A stretch of DNA of 36,847 nucleotides, taken from positions 9,548 to 46,394 of the forward strand of contig QHNU01000064.1 in assembly GCA_003218525.1 (NCBI GenBank), written 5' to 3'. The position numbers and the translations under genes are program-made. The notes beneath the pieces are model-generated. The model saw only the letters and a list, made by a program, of their open reading frames with translations, did no database searches and was not told where the DNA came from. Below, piece after piece: positions 8,156-16,591 of the stretch. Numbering within the stretch: the first letter of the stretch is position 1; each line of letters begins with the position of its first letter. The DNA comes from Verrucomicrobiota bacterium (GTDB taxonomy: Bacteria; Verrucomicrobiota; Verrucomicrobiia; Chthoniobacterales; UBA10450).

Positions 8156-8755
8156 GTGCATGATCGGCAGGTGCCGCGTTGTCCCTGGGCCACTACCGAA
8201 CCGGCTATTGCTTATCACGACCAAGAATGGGGTGTGCCGGTGCACGATGATCGCGTACTTTTCGAATTCCTGATCCTCGAAGGCGCTCAGGCGGGGCTGA
8301 GCTGGATGACCATCCTAAAGAAACGCGAAAACTATCGGAAGGCATTCGATGGATTTCGCCCGGAGAAGATCGCGAGCTATAGCGCGGGCGATGTGAAGCG
8401 ACTGCTTGCCGACGCCGGGATCGTCCGCAACCAGCTGAAAATCGCAGCCACAATCCAGAACGCGAAGGCGTTTCTCGCAGTGCAAGAAGAACTGGAGAGT
8501 TTTGATGCCTATCTCTGGAGCTTCGTCGGCGGCAAGCCGATCCAGAATCACTGGCGGCGCATGGCGGACGTGCCCGCGCGCACGTCGGAGTCCGATGCGA
8601 TGAGCCGCGATTTACTGCGGCGCGGATTTAAGTTCGCGGGGTCGACGATCTGCTACGCATTGATGCAAGCGACCGGTATGGTTAATGATCACCTGGTTAG
8701 CTGTCAGCGACATGCGGAACTCGGCGCCGCGCTTCGGCATAACCTTTCCCGTTAG
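8156..8755 (+). CDS. tag: DNA-3-methyladenine glycosylase I
   Basis: Base-excision repair enzyme that removes 3-methyladenine. 199 residues, usual length for Tag. Family signatures: 'RCPWA' near the N-terminus (zinc-ligand Cys), 'YHDQEWGVPVHDD', 'LILEGAQAGLSWMTILKKRE' (with the conserved catalytic-pocket Glu) and a C-terminal 'GFKFAGSTICYALMQATGMV' followed by 'NDHLVSCQRH', supplying His and Cys zinc ligands. Start is GTG at 8156 or GTG at 8171; no clear Shine-Dalgarno decides. It begins about 100 bases past the tRNA-duplication end. Nearby uracil-DNA glycosylase makes this a loose DNA-repair neighbourhood. Confidence 0.93.
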   Translation: MHDRQVPRCPWATTEPAIAYHDQEWGVPVHDDRVLFEFLILEGAQAGLSWMTILKKRENYRKAFDGFRPEKIASYSAGDVKRLLADAGIVRNQLKIAATIQNAKAFLAVQEELESFDAYLWSFVGGKPIQNHWRRMADVPARTSESDAMSRDLLRRGFKFAGSTICYALMQATGMVNDHLVSCQRHAELGAALRHNLSR

Positions 8756-8878
8756 TCCCGCAACACTCGAACGGCGCGCAATGAACGACCGCCGTCCGTT
8801 CGTCGCCCAGAAATTCAGTCCACTTCTAACCGCGAAAGTCCATACAGTCGCGCTGCGCGTAATTACGTCTTCCCGCGA

Positions 8879-9877
8879 TTATAGAATCGCGCCGCCGCAG
8901 CTCGAGCCCGCACCGGCCGTACAACCAAAACAGTGATTGCCAGTCATGATCTCGCGATTTTCAACCTTCTCGGGATCGACATCCCAAAGAAACAGCAGCC
9001 GGCCATTTTGCCATTGCATTCCAAGCTGCTGATTGAAGTCGCAATCGTAAACTTCACCTCGCCAGCCTACGCTGATGGTATTGTGGCACATCAAGCCTTC
9101 GCTCGTCGCTGGATTAAAATTTTCGATTAGCAACTGCATGTATTCCTCCAGCTTGTTGTTGTGTTGCAGATAAGAGGCAAAGCGCGCGATCGGCAGGTTG
9201 GCGATGGTGTAAAGTTTGTTGAAGACGATCCCGAAATGTTCACGCAGCTCCCGCTTGTAATCGGCTTCGAGCTCGGCTTGGGGCGGCGGCAAAAACGCAC
9301 CGACTGGATTGTAGACCAGGTGCAACGGTAAATCACTGCCGTATTCCAGCAAATTCAACCGATACAGCGCTTCGATGCTGGCATCGAAAACACCGTGACC
9401 GCGCTGCGCGTTCACGTTTTTCGCCGAATAACAGGGCATCGAGGCGATGATTTCGACTTCGCGCTCAGCCAGAAACTCGGCCAGTCCATCATAGCCGGGC
9501 TCGAGCAAAATCGTCAGATTGCACCGATCGATCACGTGACGCGACGGCGAGAGCGCCTTCACCCGGTCGATGAAGTAGCGAAAATCGGGAATCATTTCCG
9601 GCGCGCCACCGGTCAGATCGATCGTCGGAATATCCGTTAGCGCCAACCAATCCACGATGCGATCGATCGTGGAGCGCTCCATGATTTCTTTGCGCTTCGG
9701 CCCAGCATTCACATGGCAGTGCCCACAGGTGAGATTGCAAAGCTTCCCCACGTTCACCTGTAACACTTCAGTGCACGTGTGGCGCAGCGTCAGCTGATGC
9801 TGAGCGAGCTTCTGCGCGAAACGGTTCACGCCCGACAAGTGGCAAGCTCCACCTCGAATGTCATCGTTGGCGCTCAT
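8879..9877 (-). CDS. arsS: Arsenosugar biosynthesis-type radical SAM protein (ArsS-like)
   Basis: 332 residues, ATG at 9877. The radical SAM cluster motif CxxxCxxC is at Cys47, Cys51, Cys54 ('CNLTCGHC'), followed by 'DLTGGAPEM', the family's SAM-binding segment. The C-terminal half carries 'LVYNPVGAFLPPPQ', 'CHNTISVGWRGEVYDCDFNQ' and a terminal Cys-rich stretch ('HCFGCTAGAGSSCGGA'), the layout of the ArsS/DUF3641 family (formerly rSAM_SeCys). ArsS-type enzymes are implicated in adding a 5'-deoxyadenosyl group to methylated arsenic en route to arsenosugars. No arsM methyltransferase or ArsR regulator is adjacent, so the arsenic role rests on family alone. Confidence 0.9.
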   Translation of the reverse strand: MSANDDIRGGACHLSGVNRFAQKLAQHQLTLRHTCTEVLQVNVGKLCNLTCGHCHVNAGPKRKEIMERSTIDRIVDWLALTDIPTIDLTGGAPEMIPDFRYFIDRVKALSPSRHVIDRCNLTILLEPGYDGLAEFLAEREVEIIASMPCYSAKNVNAQRGHGVFDASIEALYRLNLLEYGSDLPLHLVYNPVGAFLPPPQAELEADYKRELREHFGIVFNKLYTIANLPIARFASYLQHNNKLEEYMQLLIENFNPATSEGLMCHNTISVGWRGEVYDCDFNQQLGMQWQNGRLLFLWDVDPEKVENREIMTGNHCFGCTAGAGSSCGGAIL

Positions 9878-9965
9878 CTCGGTTGCTTTTGATCAGGTCA
9901 TGCATAATCGGTTTTGCAGCAAATTTCCCATTTTGCCTCGGTCGATTCTGTATGAAGCCGCAAAT

Positions 9966-10499
9966 ATGATATACAAACGCTTTCGAATTCTCGGGGCTGG
10001 TCTCGCTCTGATCGGCATCGGCCTTCCGCTGAGCACGCCTGGCGCGCCGTCAAAGACTTCCCCCTCGCCGAGTGTGTCGCCTCGGCCAGCGACCACGGTG
10101 AAAGCCAGCCCGACCGCGTCACCTGCAAGCTCGGCGGCGGCAAAACTGCATCCGATTACGTTTCACGGCATGATCGTGTCCACGGATGAGAAAGCGAAGA
10201 CATTCACCATCGCGGGCAAGGAGAAATCGGCTTTGTTGAAGATTACCGATAAAACAGTCGTCACGAAAGCGGGTCGGCCGGCGGCGATAAGAGACATAGT
10301 AGCGAACGAAGAAGTTCGAGGGACTTATTACAAAGAACCCAACGGATCGATGGAGGCGCGAACGGTGAGCTTGGGCCCGTTAACCGATGCCGAGATCGCG
10401 GCGCAGCAAGCGCATCGACCAAAACGCGCAGATAAGAAGACAGGCGATTCTCCAGGAATCTCGCCGGTCACGTCTCCTTCAGCTAGCCCAAGAATTTAG
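9966..10499 (+). CDS. Exported Ser/Pro-rich protein with small β-domain, unknown function
   Basis: 177 residues from ATG 9966, chosen because it directly precedes a signal peptide ('RFRILGAGLALIGIGLPLST'). Then a low-complexity Pro/Ser/Ala linker (about 26-60), a compact β-rich region (about 62-135: 'FHGMIVSTDEKAKTFTIAG' ... 'LLKITDKTVVTKAG' ... 'EEVRGTYYKEPNGSMEARTV') resembling DUF5666-like OB-type repeats, and a basic then Pro/Ser-rich tail. Likely periplasmic or cell-surface. Divergent from arsS with an 88-base gap; no operon partner. Confidence 0.72.
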   Translation: MIYKRFRILGAGLALIGIGLPLSTPGAPSKTSPSPSVSPRPATTVKASPTASPASSAAAKLHPITFHGMIVSTDEKAKTFTIAGKEKSALLKITDKTVVTKAGRPAAIRDIVANEEVRGTYYKEPNGSMEARTVSLGPLTDAEIAAQQAHRPKRADKKTGDSPGISPVTSPSASPRI

Positions 10500-10602
10500 G
10501 TTGATCGACAGCGACGCTGGCGGGCAATTCCCGGGCCGCGGATCATAACAGGAACTGAGGAAATTTCTGCACAGCGACAGAGCGCCATTGCTACAGCTTT
10601 CA

Positions 10603-11325
10603 TCATTTCGCCGCTTTCACCGCGACCCGCAGATCGGCCACGAAGAGCTTGTATTCGCGTTCGCGCGATTCCTCGTTCGGCTGACGCAAGAGCGACGAGG
10701 GGTGGACCGTTGCTACTGCTTTTTTACCGAAAGGCGATTCCAACACTTTGCCCCGCTCTTTTGTCACGCGGAATGCGGGCCCAAAAACCGCCTGTCCTGC
10801 AGTCGAGCCCAGGCAGACGAGCAAATGTGGTTCCACCAAGCGTAATTCCGCTTCCAACCAGGGACGGCACGCCGCGATATCGCGCGAACTTGGTTTTTGA
10901 TGAATGCGACGTTTCCCGCGCGGCTCCCATTTGAAATGTTTAACCGCATTCGTGACGTAAACTTCGGCCCGATCGATGCCAGACTCTTCGAGAGCGCGAT
11001 TTAAAATCTTCCCAGCCGGTCCGACGAATGGTTTTCCCGCGACATCCTCGTAGTCACCCGGTTGTTCGCCGAGCAGCATCATGGTGGCGTGCTTGGGACC
11101 TTCGCCGAAGACAGTTTGGGTGGCATTTTTGTAGAGCGGACAGGCCGTGCACGACTTCGAGGCCGCGGCTACTTTCGCCAGACTCGTGGTGTCCGGCACG
11201 GGCGCCAGCATCCAGACATTGTCACCAGCCTGTGCAATTTTCCTTCCACTCTGTTCAATCATGAGTCGATACGTTTCCATCGTACCACAATAATTCTTCG
11301 GCATCTGCGCGGCTCTCGCGTGCAA
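10603..11325 (-). CDS. udgX: UdgX-type family 4 uracil-DNA glycosylase (covalent uracil-DNA binder)
   Basis: 240 residues. Four cysteines (59, 62, 153, 171) match the 4Fe-4S ligands of family 4 UDGs. Motif A is GEQPGD (86-91) rather than the GEAPG of ordinary family 4 enzymes, and the insertion KRRIH (138-142) is present; this pair is diagnostic of UdgX, in which the loop His (His109 in Mycobacterium smegmatis) becomes covalently joined to the deoxyribose after uracil removal. Motif B is 'HPSSLLR' (208-214). Thus it probably recognises uracil in DNA and stays cross-linked instead of turning over. Start uncertain: Met1, Met8 or Met16 are all possible. Convergent neighbour is the small exported protein. 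Confidence 0.9.
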   Translation of the reverse strand: MHARAAQMPKNYCGTMETYRLMIEQSGRKIAQAGDNVWMLAPVPDTTSLAKVAAASKSCTACPLYKNATQTVFGEGPKHATMMLLGEQPGDYEDVAGKPFVGPAGKILNRALEESGIDRAEVYVTNAVKHFKWEPRGKRRIHQKPSSRDIAACRPWLEAELRLVEPHLLVCLGSTAGQAVFGPAFRVTKERGKVLESPFGKKAVATVHPSSLLRQPNEESREREYKLFVADLRVAVKAAK

Positions 11326-11371
11326 AAGATAATGGGAAAATTTAGCTTCGGAATATCTACTACCCCTCGCA

Positions 11372-11908
11372 ATGATTCTTCAGACAGCGCGTTTAATTCT
11401 GCGTCCCTTTGCTGAGAGCGACCTCGACCGCATCGGTGAGCTGATGGCTAATGAGGAATTCATGAAATTCTCGATGGGGCCAATGACACGACAACAAACG
11501 GCGACATTCCTTCAAAAAGTACTTCTATGGAGTCAGGCCGGATTACCCTCGCAATTTGCCGTGATCGAGCGGGAAACTGGCAGCCTCATCGGCTACTGCG
11601 GCTTTCTGCATCAGGAAGTTGACGGCGCCAAAGAAATCGAGATCGGCTACCGTTTGCATCCGGACTTCTGGAACCGCGGTCTCGCAACTGAAGCTGCGTG
11701 TGCTATCCGAGATCATGCTTTCCGTGACTTGCAATTGGAGCGCGTAATCTCGCTCATTCACCCGGACAATCACGCCTCGCGCCGGGTTATGGAAAAAAAC
11801 GGGATGACGATTGAAAAGCGCACCACCTTCCGGGGATTTCCAACCATTGTTTTCTCGATGAACCAAGAAACCTGGCAACGTCAGGTTCGCTCGGCCACCT
11901 GTCGCTGA
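11372..11908 (+). CDS. GNAT acetyltransferase, RimJ/RimL type
   Basis: 178 residues with the opening 'LQTARLILRPFAESDLDRI' typical of RimJ/RimL-like acetyltransferases, the β4 segment 'IGYCGFLHQ', the 'IEIGYRLHPDFWNRGLATEA' acetyl-CoA pyrophosphate-binding motif A (R/Q-x-x-G-x-A variant) and 'LERVISLIHPDNHASRRVMEKNGM'. Transfers acetyl from acetyl-CoA to an amino group; acceptor unknown. Its last 28 bases overlap the convergent parA gene, which is unusual packing but both frames are convincing. Confidence 0.9.
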   Translation: MILQTARLILRPFAESDLDRIGELMANEEFMKFSMGPMTRQQTATFLQKVLLWSQAGLPSQFAVIERETGSLIGYCGFLHQEVDGAKEIEIGYRLHPDFWNRGLATEAACAIRDHAFRDLQLERVISLIHPDNHASRRVMEKNGMTIEKRTTFRGFPTIVFSMNQETWQRQVRSATCR

Positions 11909-12660
11909 ATGAATTCTTCCGCTAAGGCGCGATAGGCCCGCGCCCCCGTCCCAGCTGCGTCATATTCTAAAATCGTCTTGCCGAAACTGGGCGCCTCGCT
12001 CAATCGCACCGCGCGTGGAATTACTGTTCGATACACCTTTGAGGCGAAATGTTGTCGCACTTCAGCGACAACCTGTGCACTTATTTTGGTGCGGCTGTCG
12101 AACATCGTCATGACGATGCCGCCAATTTCGATTTGAGGGTTGGCGCCCGAATCGCGCACTTGCTCAACGATCCGCACAATTTTTACCAAGCCTTCGAGCG
12201 CAAAATATTCGCACTGAATCGGAGTGAGAATTTCATCCGCGGCAGCAAGCGCGTTGGTCATGAGAATGCCGAGCGATGGCGGACAATCGAGGAATACGAA
12301 GTCAAAAGCATTATCCTGCCGGAGCGGCCGCAGAGCAGTGGCCAGCCGCAGCAAATGATCTTCCATTCGCGCAATCTCCACTTCCGCGCCTGCTAGATCG
12401 ATATTAGCCGGGATGAGGAACAATCGCTCCAATCGCGTCGGAAGGATTTTATCGATGATCGATGACTCACCCAGGAGCGGATCGTAGAGACTCTGCCCTT
12501 CAAACTCCTGCATACCCGTGGAGCTGGTGGCGTTGCCTTGAGGATCGAGATCGACCAGTAAAAGACGCTGGCCCAGCTCAGCCAAAGCGGCGCCCAGATT
12601 CACTGCCGTTGTGGTTTTGCCGACGCCTCCCTTTTGATTGGCAACCGCGATGATTTTCAC
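11881..12660 (-). CDS. ParA/Soj-family ATPase
   Basis: 259 residues. Deviant Walker A 'KGGVGKTTTAVNLGAAL' (from residue 10), switch I region 'VDLDPQGNATSSTG', Walker B 'FVFLDCPPSLGILMTNAL', and 'FDSRTKISAQVVAEVRQHF', all as in chromosomal Soj/ParA. Such ATPases form DNA-bound dimers that position chromosomes, plasmids or protein complexes. No parB or parS is adjacent. The GTG start at 12660 overlaps the TGA of the LanB-like gene (GTGA), implying translational coupling, so it may serve that operon and not chromosome segregation; equally it could be the chromosomal ParA separated from ParB. Confidence 0.9.
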   Translation of the reverse strand: MKIIAVANQKGGVGKTTTAVNLGAALAELGQRLLLVDLDPQGNATSSTGMQEFEGQSLYDPLLGESSIIDKILPTRLERLFLIPANIDLAGAEVEIARMEDHLLRLATALRPLRQDNAFDFVFLDCPPSLGILMTNALAAADEILTPIQCEYFALEGLVKIVRIVEQVRDSGANPQIEIGGIVMTMFDSRTKISAQVVAEVRQHFASKVYRTVIPRAVRLSEAPSFGKTILEYDAAGTGARAYRALAEEFIQRQVAERT

Positions 12661-15068
12661 GTTCGCGGAACGACCAGGGTGCGTAGTTCGAACGTGCGAC
12701 GGCCGTCACGTTCCTGCCAGCAAAGATCACTCGGGCCCGGTAACATTTCAGTCACCTCAAGCTCGCCCGCTTTCGTTAACCAACGATGAAAAATTTCCAG
12801 AAAGAGATAGCTCTCAAGATCGATAAACACAGGCTTGGTATCTTTGTCACGGCCTTCCGCCCCACTCCGCCGCAACGCCTGTTCCGTCGGACGGATGTAA
12901 ACGAAGCGCGGCCAGTCCTGTGCCGCGCGCAATTTCTCGACCGCTATGACAAGAGCGCGTGAAATACCGGAGAAATCTCCGGTTCCGAGCTCGCCAGCCG
13001 AAACCGTCCAGGCGCGCCGTTGCACGATCACTTTGCCGCAGCGCAGCCGCGGCATATGGGGTGACAACCCGAACTGAAAAGGATGAAATCCAAGCGGAAT
13101 CACCCAATTACGCGCAAAGGAACCAAGATATTCCTTCGTGCCGCGCTGATGTAGAGCGACATCACCACTTTTCTCATCGATAAAGACCTCTACCTCTGAT
13201 GGTGGAATGCATCTCCAATCCGGGTGCGCACGCTGCCGAGAAACAAAGACCGAACTTTGTGGTAAAGCGTCAAAGACGCGGACTGTGGTGTGCGCAGTGA
13301 AATCGGCAGCAAAGAATCCAAAATGGCAAACCGGCATACCATTAAGCATCGACTCAAGACCCCGCTTCAACGCCGCGGGGTCGGGACAACTCCAATACAT
13401 ACAGTGATGCAAAATGGCGACAGGTGGATGCAATTCGCCGATAATCCACTGATAATCGCCGCCATTAATCGCTTCGATCGAAGGCGCGGCAAGCTGCAGA
13501 TCGGCTGAAGGATACGTGAATTCATCAAATTTCGGATAGTCAAAATTGCGGCGTACGAGGTGACAGTCTTCGACACTTAGCTCGTATTCAGCTCTTGCCG
13601 CGTGGGGTCGCAGTTGTTCCCGAAAGGCTGCTTTAATTTCCTCAAAAGCGACGTGAGCCATCCCGACCAATCCCGGCCCGGTCAGCGGAACTTTGGCAGC
13701 CTCGCAAAAACGCAAAAAGGCAGGGAGTGCGATCGTACCGCCTTTCGACGACGCCTTTCGCAGTAACGCGCGAAGATTCGCTGTGACCCGTGCTGCAACA
13801 TAAGCATACGTGTCTCGCCAGAAATCGATCCACGGTTCTGCTTCCGTTGCAATTTCGTTGATGAGCTTTTGGTTAATTACGAAATGCGTCTTGCGGAAAC
13901 ATTCTTCGGCAATCGGATTGATTGCTGAATAAAGCGACCGTCGCCCAGCTATTGGGTTTGCTCCGACGGCCGCTAGGCGTTCGCTTGCCTCTCTTAAGAT
14001 TTGCTGACGCTGCTCCGTTTTCGAGGAAGCGGCAAATTTACGTGGCAACTCGGCGAGTGAACGGACCATTGGTAACCATCGATCGCGTACTGCACCCGGC
14101 CGCCAATTCGCGACCTCCCTGTGCAGAGCTTCAAAGGCGAAGGGATCGAGCGCGGGAATTTCCGCGGCCGCGACAAGGACTCGCCGGGCAACAAGATCGC
14201 GAATTATGTCAGTGGACTCAGCGAACGCGTACACTGGCGTGTTTCCATCGCAACGTACCAAAACCGCCGCTCCCGAGGCCCCGACTTGATGCGCTTCACC
14301 CGTGTCCGTAAAAATGAAGTTATCGTCGATCATCAGACCAATGGGATTTGGGCGCGGGCGCAACTCGGGAAAAACTTCTGGATCGGAGTTAATCGCCGCC
14401 GCAACTGCATTCGCCGTCCACCGCTCCAGAAATGCATCTCGCTCCGTTATTCCCGGTGCGGGATCGAATTGCACTCCGGCAATCGCCGGATCGATGCGAC
14501 CCCAGCTGGAGGGACCGAATTCGCTGAAGGTATCGTTTTTCGCCGCGACTCGTTGCAAATAAAGGAGCAAATGGCGTTCGCGTTCACGGGCACGTTTGTT
14601 TCGGGGAGAAAGATCAGTTTCGAGCGAATTCAATAGTTGCTGGGCACTGCCGGCACCAAAGATGAGATACGCTGGAAGAAATCGGCGCGAAGCAGCGAGC
14701 AGAGCGAGACGAGACTTCTCGAGGTCGCGCGCTAAGATCTCGTCTAATCGCTGGCCGGCATGCTCAGCCGCCATTAGAGCGCGCCCGTAATCAGATAGCT
14801 CCAATGGGGCATTTGATTCGATCTTCAGGGGCCGGTTGTTCCGCACGGCCCGCCGCAATTCGTGAAAAGTTTCCCGTGTGAACCCAGTGTCGCGACGGCC
14901 AAGAAGGTCTATCGCGGCCGTCTTCGTTCGTTCGAGATTGTCTTGGGTGAAGATTAGTTCCCGGGCAGCGGCAGCGGTGCTTGTGGTCGCGATTCCGTCA
15001 ACCGCGTCGAACGGCACGCCGGCGATTCTGATCAAAAAGAGTGGCGCGATCTCGTAGGTTGCCGACAT
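12657..15068 (-). CDS. LanB-like lantibiotic dehydratase (glutamylation-domain only; small LanB/PEARL-like)
   Basis: 803 residues. The N-terminal half has the LanB hallmark segment at ~173-186 ('RVAAKNDTFSEFGP', equivalent to R-x-S-x-R-x-TPFG), and the C-terminal part keeps the conserved 'WPRFVYIRPTEQ' ... 'KPVFIDLESYLFLEIFHRWL' ... 'EMLPGPSDLCW' ... 'TFELR' order that closes the tRNA-dependent glutamylation domain. The protein ends there: no elimination (SpaB_C) domain follows. Full LanBs of ~1000 residues dehydrate Ser/Thr of RiPP precursors using Glu-tRNA; proteins of this shorter size are split-LanB partners or peptide aminoacyl-tRNA ligases (PEARLs), which add an amino acid to a peptide C-terminus. 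No precursor peptide, LanC or transporter is adjacent. It lies 48 bases after the receiver-kinase gene and overlaps parA. Family call firm; activity inferred. Confidence 0.82.
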   Translation of the reverse strand: MSATYEIAPLFLIRIAGVPFDAVDGIATTSTAAAARELIFTQDNLERTKTAAIDLLGRRDTGFTRETFHELRRAVRNNRPLKIESNAPLELSDYGRALMAAEHAGQRLDEILARDLEKSRLALLAASRRFLPAYLIFGAGSAQQLLNSLETDLSPRNKRARERERHLLLYLQRVAAKNDTFSEFGPSSWGRIDPAIAGVQFDPAPGITERDAFLERWTANAVAAAINSDPEVFPELRPRPNPIGLMIDDNFIFTDTGEAHQVGASGAAVLVRCDGNTPVYAFAESTDIIRDLVARRVLVAAAEIPALDPFAFEALHREVANWRPGAVRDRWLPMVRSLAELPRKFAASSKTEQRQQILREASERLAAVGANPIAGRRSLYSAINPIAEECFRKTHFVINQKLINEIATEAEPWIDFWRDTYAYVAARVTANLRALLRKASSKGGTIALPAFLRFCEAAKVPLTGPGLVGMAHVAFEEIKAAFREQLRPHAARAEYELSVEDCHLVRRNFDYPKFDEFTYPSADLQLAAPSIEAINGGDYQWIIGELHPPVAILHHCMYWSCPDPAALKRGLESMLNGMPVCHFGFFAADFTAHTTVRVFDALPQSSVFVSRQRAHPDWRCIPPSEVEVFIDEKSGDVALHQRGTKEYLGSFARNWVIPLGFHPFQFGLSPHMPRLRCGKVIVQRRAWTVSAGELGTGDFSGISRALVIAVEKLRAAQDWPRFVYIRPTEQALRRSGAEGRDKDTKPVFIDLESYLFLEIFHRWLTKAGELEVTEMLPGPSDLCWQERDGRRTFELRTLVVPRT

Positions 15069-15116
15069 CCTGGCAACAAACCGAAAGCACGCGAGCGTGA
15101 CAAGTGAAACCGGCTG

Positions 15117-16271
15117 TCAGTCAGCCACGAGCGGAAGGCGTAGTGTGAAAGCCGTACCAACCTGGGGTGTGCTTTCCACTTTGATCGAACCGTGGTGATC
15201 CTCGATTACCTTTTTCGTGATGTACAATCCGAGGCCAGTCCCGTTCTTGCCCTGTTTCGTCGTAAAATATGGCTCGAAAATCTTCGACATTTGTTCCGCC
15301 GGGATACCGTAACCGGTATCTTCCACGCGAATATCGGCGTAAAAATCTTTTGCTACGCAACTGACCGCAACCGAGCCTTTCTTTTCCGCCGAGGCCTGGA
15401 TGGCGTTCATAATCACATTTTGAATCGCGCGCGTAAGTTGGGTCGGCTCACCCAGCACGGTGCACTCCTCCTCACAAATATTGCAATTCAGTTCCACACC
15501 GCTTTCCACGGCCATCCCACCACTGCTTTTGACCACTTCACGCACGATTTGCGAAATCGAAAGAGGCGTCGGCCTCGTTCCGCGGGTACTGCCATAGCTT
15601 TGCCACATCGTCAGGAGGTCCCGGCAGAGGCGGACGTTTTGCTCGATGATGTTCAATTCCCTCGGAGAACTCGCGCCTGCGCCGTTGCTACTTCCGTAAC
15701 CTGATTGCTCGAGTTTCTTGGCCAAAATTTGCACGTATCCCCATACAATCGTGAGCGGATTGCTGAGGTCGTGGACGAATTCGGCCGAGGCCTGCCCTAA
15801 CGACGCGAGATGCTCCTTCTGGGCAAGCTCGCCCATTAATCGTTGATTGAGCTCTTTAATCTCTTGCGCTGCCTCTACGCTTTTGCGGTGAGCGACCGTG
15901 CGTTCGACATTGCGACTGATTACCTCCCGCATTTTCGCGGCGTCAAACGGCTTATTAATATAATCGTTTGCGCCCAGCCGGAGCGCCTCCTGCGCGGTCT
16001 CGAGCGCACCGAAACCGGTAAGCATAATTACGGAAAGGTAAGGATCGATCTCCCGGATCTTGCGCAGGCCATCAATGCCATTGGTGCCCGGCATACGGAT
16101 GTCCATGACGATTGCATCGGGTGCGTTTTCTTGCAGCAACTGCAGCCCCAACTCCACATTATCAGCCGTGTGAACTTGATAATTGGGTTTTAGCAGCATG
16201 CGCAGACTTTCGCGCGGTCCCATTTCATCATCGATAATGAGAACCTTTGGCTGCTCGGCGGTACGGATCAT
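15117..16271 (-). CDS. Receiver-histidine kinase hybrid (REC-HisKA-HATPase_c)
   Basis: 384 residues, soluble. Receiver domain 1-~120 with acidic pair (D14-D15), phospho-acceptor D57 ('IVMDIRMP'), Thr in 'IMLTGFG' and K107 ('INKPFD'). A coiled linker leads to a HisKA domain with H167 in 'FVHDLSNPL' (an uncommon H-D-L-S-N-P version of the H-box) and a HATPase_c domain with N-box 'NVIMNAIQAS', G1 'EDTGYGI' and 'FEPYFTTKQGKNGTGLGLY'. Having the receiver at the N-terminus implies it takes phosphate or input from another kinase and then signals on. It heads the apparent operon with the LanB-like and ParA genes and diverges from the ketosynthase/kinase operon. Confidence 0.93.
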   Translation of the reverse strand: MIRTAEQPKVLIIDDEMGPRESLRMLLKPNYQVHTADNVELGLQLLQENAPDAIVMDIRMPGTNGIDGLRKIREIDPYLSVIMLTGFGALETAQEALRLGANDYINKPFDAAKMREVISRNVERTVAHRKSVEAAQEIKELNQRLMGELAQKEHLASLGQASAEFVHDLSNPLTIVWGYVQILAKKLEQSGYGSSNGAGASSPRELNIIEQNVRLCRDLLTMWQSYGSTRGTRPTPLSISQIVREVVKSSGGMAVESGVELNCNICEEECTVLGEPTQLTRAIQNVIMNAIQASAEKKGSVAVSCVAKDFYADIRVEDTGYGIPAEQMSKIFEPYFTTKQGKNGTGLGLYITKKVIEDHHGSIKVESTPQVGTAFTLRLPLVAD

Positions 16272-16591
16272 GCGAAGTCGGGCGAATGACAGCTAGGGGC
16301 GTGCCCAGTCAAGTGAGAAATTTAAATCGGCAACTCGTAAGGATAACGGAGTGCATTATTTGAGCCGAGGCTAGGCTGTGGCGAAGAATCGACCTTGTGA
16401 ATTGAAGACAAAAATGTGAATAAGTAAGCGGGCAAGGGTTGGGAAATATAATGACCGCATTTAATGTAGATATTAGAATCGGTTACTTTAGCATACGCCA
16501 GTGGCTCCCCCGCTTCCATCCTTAACATTTCTGCCACTTTTCGGCGGGCGCGCACCGGGGGGGCTCTTTCTCTTTTTCTCTGTTATTTGTC
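16272..16591. other. 320-base divergent intergenic region
   Basis: Must hold the promoters of both the receiver-kinase operon (minus) and the ketosynthase-like operon (plus). It is more AT-rich than its surroundings in 16310-16490. A 77-codon minus-strand frame (16322-16555) exists without family resemblance or start signal; it is the only small-peptide candidate upstream of the LanB-like gene on that strand, but I do not call it. No operator palindrome stood out. Confidence 0.45.

Noticed and set aside
7853..8245. Minus-strand frame reading through the tRNA remnant
   Set aside because: It translates tRNA-derived DNA and overlaps the well-supported 3-methyladenine glycosylase gene.
16322..16555. 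77-codon minus-strand frame as a possible RiPP precursor for the LanB-like enzyme
   Set aside because: No leader/core layout, few clustered Ser/Thr/Cys, and it overlaps the expected divergent promoters; only position supports it.
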